A stretch of DNA of 64,000 nucleotides from an uncultured Candidatus Nitrosopumilus sp. (GTDB lineage Archaea > Thermoproteota > Nitrososphaeria > Nitrososphaerales > Nitrosopumilaceae), in assembly GCA_905616385.1 (NCBI GenBank), contig CAJQSS010000004.1:40185-104184 (forward strand). Reading direction: 5' to 3'. The notes under the pieces are model-generated. The model made no database searches. It was not told the origin of the DNA and saw only the letters and a list, made by a program, of their open reading frames with translations. The translations under genes and the position numbers were made by a program. This document shows positions 60,106 through 64,000 of the stretch, piece by piece (positions within the stretch are counted from its first letter, which is position 1; the number at the start of each line of letters is the position of its first letter).

Positions 60106-60642
60106 TTAGTTTTCTGGTAATGGTGGCAAGTAATCTTTGTCTTTAGATGTATCATAATTCTTTGAAGTAAATACTGCTTTGTAGTTATATCCATCTTGTA
60201 ATGGATGATTGATGAAATGAGATGATTCTTTATCATTCACATAAATTGTTGATTTATTCTGATCCATGTCTCTTAGAGGAAAATCCCACATCCACAAAAA
60301 GTGTCCTATTTCAAATGGATATTCTTCTTCCCATTCTGCGTAAATGGTACCATCATTAGTTAATGTATACAGAGTTCTTTGACATTCTCCTTCATCCAAT
60401 CCAATATTTGCGGGAATGTCTGCTTTTACGCCATCAATAATTATCTCTAATGTTGCTTTAATTTTGTATGGCGTATCTCTATCTTCAATGCAGACTTTGA
60501 GAGGATTATCTTGCCCAAGTGTACCTTGAATCAAAGTACTTCCTAAACCTACTGATATTGCAATGACTGCAGTAATTGCTAGAAATTTGATTGTTTTTTT
60601 CCTTTTATATGGATCTCCAGTACCTGGCCAAATCATTGTCAA
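60106..60642 (-). CDS. Exported hypothetical protein
   Basis: An unrecognised 178-residue protein. After a charged start, one membrane segment (FLAITAVIAISVGLGSTLIQG, about residues 24-45) anchors an outer domain with two cysteines (LKVCIEDRD and GECQRTLY), possibly a disulfide, and tryptophan-rich strands (GTIYAEWEEEY; FLWMWDFPLR). It lies between the small membrane proteins and amoB on the opposite strand to the former. No link to ammonia oxidation can be shown beyond position. Confidence 0.65.
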   Translation of the reverse strand: MTMIWPGTGDPYKRKKTIKFLAITAVIAISVGLGSTLIQGTLGQDNPLKVCIEDRDTPYKIKATLEIIIDGVKADIPANIGLDEGECQRTLYTLTNDGTIYAEWEEEYPFEIGHFLWMWDFPLRDMDQNKSTIYVNDKESSHFINHPLQDGYNYKAVFTSKNYDTSKDKDYLPPLPEN

Positions 60643-60674
60643 TATTTCATTTAGATTCCTTAAAGTCCTTTCTT

Positions 60675-60989
60675 TTACTCATACATTATTTCAATTGTAT
60701 CTAATTGGTCCTGATTGTCTGCAAGAAAATATGTGATTTCATTTGAGTCTATTTCTAACCACTCTGATTCTCCTTTGTATGGTAAATAATCTTCTACAAA
60801 CAAATCCCCAGATCCTGTCATCCTTACAATGATTTTTTCATTTTTTGAATCTATTTGAAATGGTAATCTGAGAACTTTACCTCTTCTTTCATTTTGAATA
60901 TTTACTTTGTATTTATCAGAACGAAATTCAACTTCTCCAAAAAAATAACTTTGATTGATATCTAACTTTGTTATTTTAAAATTTAACAT
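60675..60989 (-). CDS. Small hypothetical protein
   Basis: A 104-residue soluble, beta-rich protein, unrecognised (ITKLDINQSYFFGEVEFRS; GKVLRLPFQIDSKNEKIIVRMTGSGD truncated for brevity in pattern only). No cysteines, signal or membrane helix. It sits 33 bases ahead of the exported protein gene in the same direction and 92 bases after amoB's 3' end, so it may be part of an amoB-downstream transcript. Confidence 0.55.
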   Translation of the reverse strand: MLNFKITKLDINQSYFFGEVEFRSDKYKVNIQNERRGKVLRLPFQIDSKNEKIIVRMTGSGDLFVEDYLPYKGESEWLEIDSNEITYFLADNQDQLDTIEIMYE

Positions 60990-61080
60990 TTCTTTTTTAT
61001 TGTGTTTTCTGAATAAAAGGTATTTTGATAACTTAACGCAAAGCGTAAGGAGAATCTATAAAATGAAAAAGTGGGTTATT

Positions 61081-61650
61081 TTAGATAACTTGCCAAGGTC
61101 TAGTTGCAAACGTAATAACATATCCGACACCAATTATGATTGATTGGTATGCGATGTTGGTATATGGAATTGGTTTGATAATTGGTTCACCTTCTACGAC
61201 AACTGTTTGACCTGGACCAAGTCCTGGACCAACTTTTGCTACGTTGAGTTGGGTGTGTACGTGGTATACACCTGCTTCAAGTGCTTTTGCAGATAATGAG
61301 TAATCAACAACTGAGTTACCTGGAACATCGAAGACGTTTCCTGGTGGATCTCTTGCTAACATTTCCCATCTGTTACCTGCGTTGGTTGACTCTGAGAAAA
61401 TGGATAACCATCCTCTAAGGTCTCTTTCTACAAGACTGACTAAAGTTCCTTGAAGTGTCAAGGTTTCGCCAGTTTGTAGGGATTGTCTGTTGAAGGTTTC
61501 ATCTTCAATTCTGATGAAACGACTTTGGAGTTGTGCTTGGACACCGTGTGCATCTGCAGGTGGCAATATAGATTCAACCCAGTTGAATCCTAATGTTCCT
61601 AGTGCAAGTACTACAGCTAGTCCGAATACGAGAATCTTTTTTTCGTCCAT
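61081..61650 (-). CDS. amoB: Ammonia monooxygenase subunit B (archaeal short form)
   Basis: Outer-facing subunit of AMO. The 189-residue protein has an N-terminal signal (FGLAVVLALGTLGFNWVES). Cleavage after PPADA would leave His as the first residue (HGVQAQLQ), the N-terminal copper ligand known in particulate methane/ammonia monooxygenases. The partner His-x-His is in GVYHVHTQLN (about residues 138-142). Unlike the bacterial form it lacks the second C-terminal cupredoxin domain, and ends with one membrane helix (YQSIIIGVGYVITFA). It is divergent from amoC, with a TATA-like CATATAAC at 61693-61686. Confidence 0.96.
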   Translation of the reverse strand: MDEKKILVFGLAVVLALGTLGFNWVESILPPADAHGVQAQLQSRFIRIEDETFNRQSLQTGETLTLQGTLVSLVERDLRGWLSIFSESTNAGNRWEMLARDPPGNVFDVPGNSVVDYSLSAKALEAGVYHVHTQLNVAKVGPGLGPGQTVVVEGEPIIKPIPYTNIAYQSIIIGVGYVITFATRPWQVI

Positions 61651-61685
61651 ATTATATCCCTATTAATGATGAGGTAAATTTCATT

Positions 61686-61693
61686 GTTATATG
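61686..61693 (-). promoter_or_regulatory. Probable TATA box of amoB
   Basis: On the minus strand CATATAAC (61693-61686) lies 36-43 bases ahead of the amoB ATG at 61650, giving a leader of roughly 10-15 bases. The 257-base amoB-amoC gap (61651-61907) is AT-rich with no extra gene. Confidence 0.45.
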
Positions 61694-61876
61694 TTTTACC
61701 TTCTTAACGAGGATCGATGATTTTATCATTGTTTAACATTAATGTTAAACATTGAAAGTGATGAAAAACTAATGAAATTATTATAATATATTATTAGATT
61801 AAGTAAATTTATTTCAATTTATTAAAAAAAATTATGTAATAAAACTATTAAAAATGTTGAGTTTATGAGCTCTTAC

Positions 61877-61883
61877 TTTATAT
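61877..61883 (+). promoter_or_regulatory. TATA box of amoC
   Basis: TTTATAT at 61877-61883 lies 25-31 bases before the amoC ATG at 61908, so amoC mRNA is leaderless or nearly so. Confidence 0.6.
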
Positions 61884-61907
61884 GTCGAATTCACCATATA
61901 TCTATAC

Positions 61908-62471
61908 ATGGCACAGATGCCCGCATTAATTCCAAAAGAAGTTGAGATCCAGAGACTAAAGAAAATCTGGCTCATCGTCATAGCTATGGGATCCACTGCA
62001 GCATCAGTCGAAGTTGATAACTTCGTTGATGGTTCTTTGCATCAAACCTCTATCAGAGATAGTGCATTTACACCAGCACACTGGTGGCTATACTCTCACT
62101 TCATCACATTACCACTTGGATGGGGAGCAGCAGCAATCTATGATAGAAAAATACCTGTTCTTAGAGGTCCTAATAATTCAATGAACACTGGTTTAAAGAT
62201 GACCATTCTTGGTTACTTAGCAACTATGTTTACAATTGGAATCAATGAGATGTGGCATTTCTGGTTTGTAGAAGAAATATTTGCAGTACCAAATCACTGG
62301 ATGTTTAACATGGGAGTTGTAGTAGCTTTCATGGGAGCACTAGCATACGTAGTTAGAGTATATGCTCGACTTGTAGAACTAGGTGCAGAAACTCCTGGTG
62401 AGAATCCATATGTTGCAGAAATGTACAAGATGGCCTTAGAAGGTAAATTGTACAGTAGAAGCATTCCATAG
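61908..62471 (+). CDS. amoC: Ammonia monooxygenase subunit C
   Basis: Integral AMO subunit of 187 residues with about five helices (for example IWLIVIAMGSTAASVEV and ILGYLATMFTIGI). The likely copper-site residues are Asp and His in VDNFVDGSLHQ and AFTPAHWWLYSHF (about residues 38-64). ATG 61908 gives MAQMPALIPKEVEIQRL. It is followed by amoX and amoA on the same strand; this order amoC-amoX-amoA with divergent amoB is the marine archaeal arrangement as I recall it. Confidence 0.96.
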   Translation: MAQMPALIPKEVEIQRLKKIWLIVIAMGSTAASVEVDNFVDGSLHQTSIRDSAFTPAHWWLYSHFITLPLGWGAAAIYDRKIPVLRGPNNSMNTGLKMTILGYLATMFTIGINEMWHFWFVEEIFAVPNHWMFNMGVVVAFMGALAYVVRVYARLVELGAETPGENPYVAEMYKMALEGKLYSRSIP

Positions 62472-62592
62472 ACAAAACGTGCAAAAGCACACTTTTTTCT
62501 ATTTTTCTTATTTTCTCTAAGTCTGTCTGATCGTGCTGAAATCGTCCCTTGAAGAAAGATTTAATAGGATTCTGAATCAGATTAATTGCATA

Positions 62593-62955
62593 ATGACTCT
62601 TCCTAAAGGATTCGGTTCTGGCGGCGCTGGTGGATCATCAAGTGCCGACGTTGAACGAATGATTGGACGACGCGTTGAAAATATGACTGGTATGATTACC
62701 CTTTCATTCATCGCAGCATGGTTAGCAACTTTTGGTGGAACTGCAGCAGGATACTTCTATTATCCATGGGCATATCCAACCCCAAGTGGTCACTTTGCAT
62801 TCATCGTACTAACAATCATTGAGGCAATAGGTTACATCTTCTGTGTTAAAGTAATGGAAGAAGGTTCCAACAAAAATAGCAATGGTTTAGTTGCTGGTGT
62901 CGTAGGTGCTGTCACAATAGGTACAATTATGATAGCATTATTCGTTGGAAAATAG
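62593..62955 (+). CDS. amoX: Archaeal AMO-associated protein AmoX
   Basis: A 120-residue membrane protein always found with archaeal amo genes. It begins MTLPKGFGSGGAGGSSSADV, with a Gly/Ser-rich soluble start and then three hydrophobic segments (LSFIAAWLATFGGTAAGYF; FIVLTIIEAIGYIFC; VAGVVGAVTIGTIMIALF). ATG 62593 is chosen since the longer frame from 62533 adds residues with no sequence sense. It lies between amoC and amoA. The protein is thought to be an AMO subunit; a specific role is not visible from sequence. Confidence 0.92.
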   Translation: MTLPKGFGSGGAGGSSSADVERMIGRRVENMTGMITLSFIAAWLATFGGTAAGYFYYPWAYPTPSGHFAFIVLTIIEAIGYIFCVKVMEEGSNKNSNGLVAGVVGAVTIGTIMIALFVGK

Positions 62956-63030
62956 ATAAAATAACCTCAAATTACTTCTTTTTAATTTTAATTTTCTTCA
63001 AATATGTCGATCTTCATCATACTCTAAAAT

Positions 63031-63038
63031 TTTATATA
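63031..63038 (+). promoter_or_regulatory. TATA box of amoA
   Basis: TTTATATA at 63031-63038 lies 23-30 bases ahead of the amoA ATG at 63061, so amoA is probably also transcribed alone and leaderless. Confidence 0.6.
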
Positions 63039-63060
63039 CAGACCTTTTCATCAACTTCTT

Positions 63061-63711
63061 ATGGTCTGGTTAAGACGATGTACACACTACTTATTCATAG
63101 TAGTTGTTGCAGTTAACTCAACTCTGTTAACAATTAATGCAGGAGATTACATCTTTTACACTGACTGGGCTTGGACTTCGTTTACGGTATTTTCAATATC
63201 GCAAACTTTGATGCTTATCGTAGGTGCATGTTATTATCTTACGTTTACTGGCGTTCCAGGCACAGCAACGTACTACGCTCTAATTATGACAGTATACACA
63301 TGGATAGCAAAAGGTGCATGGTTTGCACTCGGATACCCATATGACTTCATTGTAACTCCAGTTTGGTTACCATCAGCAATGCTTTTGGATTTAGTCTACT
63401 GGGCAACAAAGAAGAACAAGCACTCCTTGATACTGTTTGGCGGCGTACTGGTAGGAATGTCTTTACCATTATTCAACATGGTAAACCTGATAACAGTAGC
63501 GGACCCGCTTGAAACGGCATTCAAATATCCAAGACCAACATTGCCACCATATATGACACCAATAGAACCCCAGGTAGGTAAGTTCTATAACAGTCCAGTC
63601 GCGTTGGGCGCAGGTGCAGGTGCAGTTTTGGGATGTACATTTGCAGCACTAGGTTGTAAATTGAACACTTGGACATACAGATGGATGGCCGCATGGTCAA
63701 AGTGGGACTAA
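63061..63711 (+). CDS. amoA: Ammonia monooxygenase subunit A
   Basis: Integral AMO subunit and the standard marker gene of ammonia-oxidising archaea. The 216-residue protein starts MVWLRRCTHYLFIVVVAVNS and has several membrane helices, with blocks DYIFYTDWAWTSFTVF, TYYALIMTVYTWIAKGAWFA and LDLVYWATKKNKHSLIL typical of archaeal AmoA. 216 residues is exactly usual. Ends with TWTYRWMAAWSKWD. Codon use is biased. A T-rich terminator and an inverted repeat follow. Confidence 0.97.
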   Translation: MVWLRRCTHYLFIVVVAVNSTLLTINAGDYIFYTDWAWTSFTVFSISQTLMLIVGACYYLTFTGVPGTATYYALIMTVYTWIAKGAWFALGYPYDFIVTPVWLPSAMLLDLVYWATKKNKHSLILFGGVLVGMSLPLFNMVNLITVADPLETAFKYPRPTLPPYMTPIEPQVGKFYNSPVALGAGAGAVLGCTFAALGCKLNTWTYRWMAAWSKWD

Positions 63712-63716
63712 AACCC

Positions 63717-63759
63717 AACCTTTTTCATTTTATTATTTTCATTTAGGGTACACCCTAAA
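63717..63759 (+). terminator. T-rich terminator and inverted repeat after amoA
   Basis: T-rich sequence (63717-63740) follows the amoA stop and is followed by TTTAGGGT-AC-ACCCTAAA (63742-63759), an 8-base-arm inverted repeat. The repeat could be part of termination or a binding site for the next gene. Confidence 0.45.
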
Positions 63760-63798
63760 CAAATTTGATTAAAAAATACTGCACATCTTGTGATCTTT

Positions 63799-63818
63799 TA
63801 TTGTCTATTTTGACAATA
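63799..63818 (+). promoter_or_regulatory. Inverted repeat ahead of the adenine methylase gene
   Basis: TATTGTC-TATTTT-GACAATA has perfect seven-base arms and ends 22 bases before the GTG at 63841. Such a palindrome at core-promoter distance fits an operator, for example a methylase controlling itself. No regulator gene is visible before the window ends. Confidence 0.45.
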
Positions 63819-63831
63819 TGCAATTTTGTGA

Positions 63832-64000
<169 letters not shown>

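Noticed and set aside
60955-61143. 62-codon plus frame between the hypothetical gene and amoB
   Set aside because: It overlaps the ends of two minus genes, including the amoB 3' end, and has no coding character.
62533-62955. Upstream start at 62533 for amoX
   Set aside because: The extra 20 residues are not family-like, and ATG 62593 gives the expected MTLPKGF opening.

Overview
The window reads as a chromosomal piece of a marine ammonia-oxidising archaeon of the Nitrosopumilus type (Nitrososphaeria/Thaumarchaeota). The evidence is a complete amoA-amoX-amoC cluster with a divergent short amoB, a Rieske/cytochrome b/plastocyanin module, a large Thaumarchaeota-style S-layer protein, archaeal information genes (TBP, Csl4, eS1, KEOPS subunits, TiaS, archaeosine TGT, Taw1, Dph2), low G+C, T-rich terminators and TATA boxes about 25-30 nt ahead of start codons (many leaderless mRNAs). 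From memory, the gene order resembles N. maritimus; I could not align it.

Layout. 1-5.4 kb: end of a prephenate dehydratase gene, Csl4, an MDR reductase, a TPR protein, Dph2, TiaS, and an initiator tRNA directly beside tiaS. 5.5-8.7 kb: an exported sugar-dehydrogenase-like protein, a class II HMG-CoA reductase for isoprenoid lipids, and a membrane-anchored unknown. 8.8-16.1 kb: a compact histidine operon hisG-D-C-HAD-B-H-A-F-I, in which a HAD phosphatase sits where a histidinol-phosphatase is expected; hisE is not in the window. 16.8-19.3 kb: threonine synthase followed by a MoaD-like/E1-like fusion. 19.5-31.8 kb: cell-envelope and respiration block with the S-layer protein, a membrane-anchored surface protein, a giant subtilase, Rieske protein, cytochrome b and a blue-copper protein. 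31.8-42.1 kb: tRNA-Arg(TCT), OGG1-type glycosylase, beta-CASP nuclease, ferredoxin, TGT, AK6-type kinase, YchF-like GTPase, Kae1, Bud32, ITPase and Taw1, an RNA-modification and translation-quality neighbourhood. 42.2-47.8 kb: a secreted calcium-binding repeat protein, a dihydrouridine synthase, an Lrp-type RAM protein and several unknowns. 47.9-54.5 kb (minus strand): TBP, ASCH protein, a cysteine-synthase-like/rhodanese fusion, a VWA/MoxR pair and geranylgeranyl reductase. 54.6-59.1 kb (minus): a probable structured small RNA and an information operon uS15-DHH nuclease-Pcc1-SerRS-eS1-RNA-binding protein, in which the DHH gene is split by a frameshift at a run of seven A. 59.2-63.7 kb: AMO region with two extra small membrane proteins that may be AMO accessory subunits. 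The right edge enters a Dam-type adenine methylase preceded by inverted repeats.

Working together: AMO oxidises ammonia in the membrane. Electrons then pass through the Rieske/cytochrome b complex and plastocyanin-like copper proteins, outside the membrane and inside the S-layer. The most unusual items are two sulfur-transfer-style fusions (MoaD-E1 at 18.0 kb and PLP-rhodanese at 49-50.5 kb), the A7 frameshift in the DHH nuclease, a C/D-box-like RNA at 54.6 kb, and the small membrane proteins next to amo. Coordinates come from reading frames; functions without a stated catalytic motif are family-level inferences.
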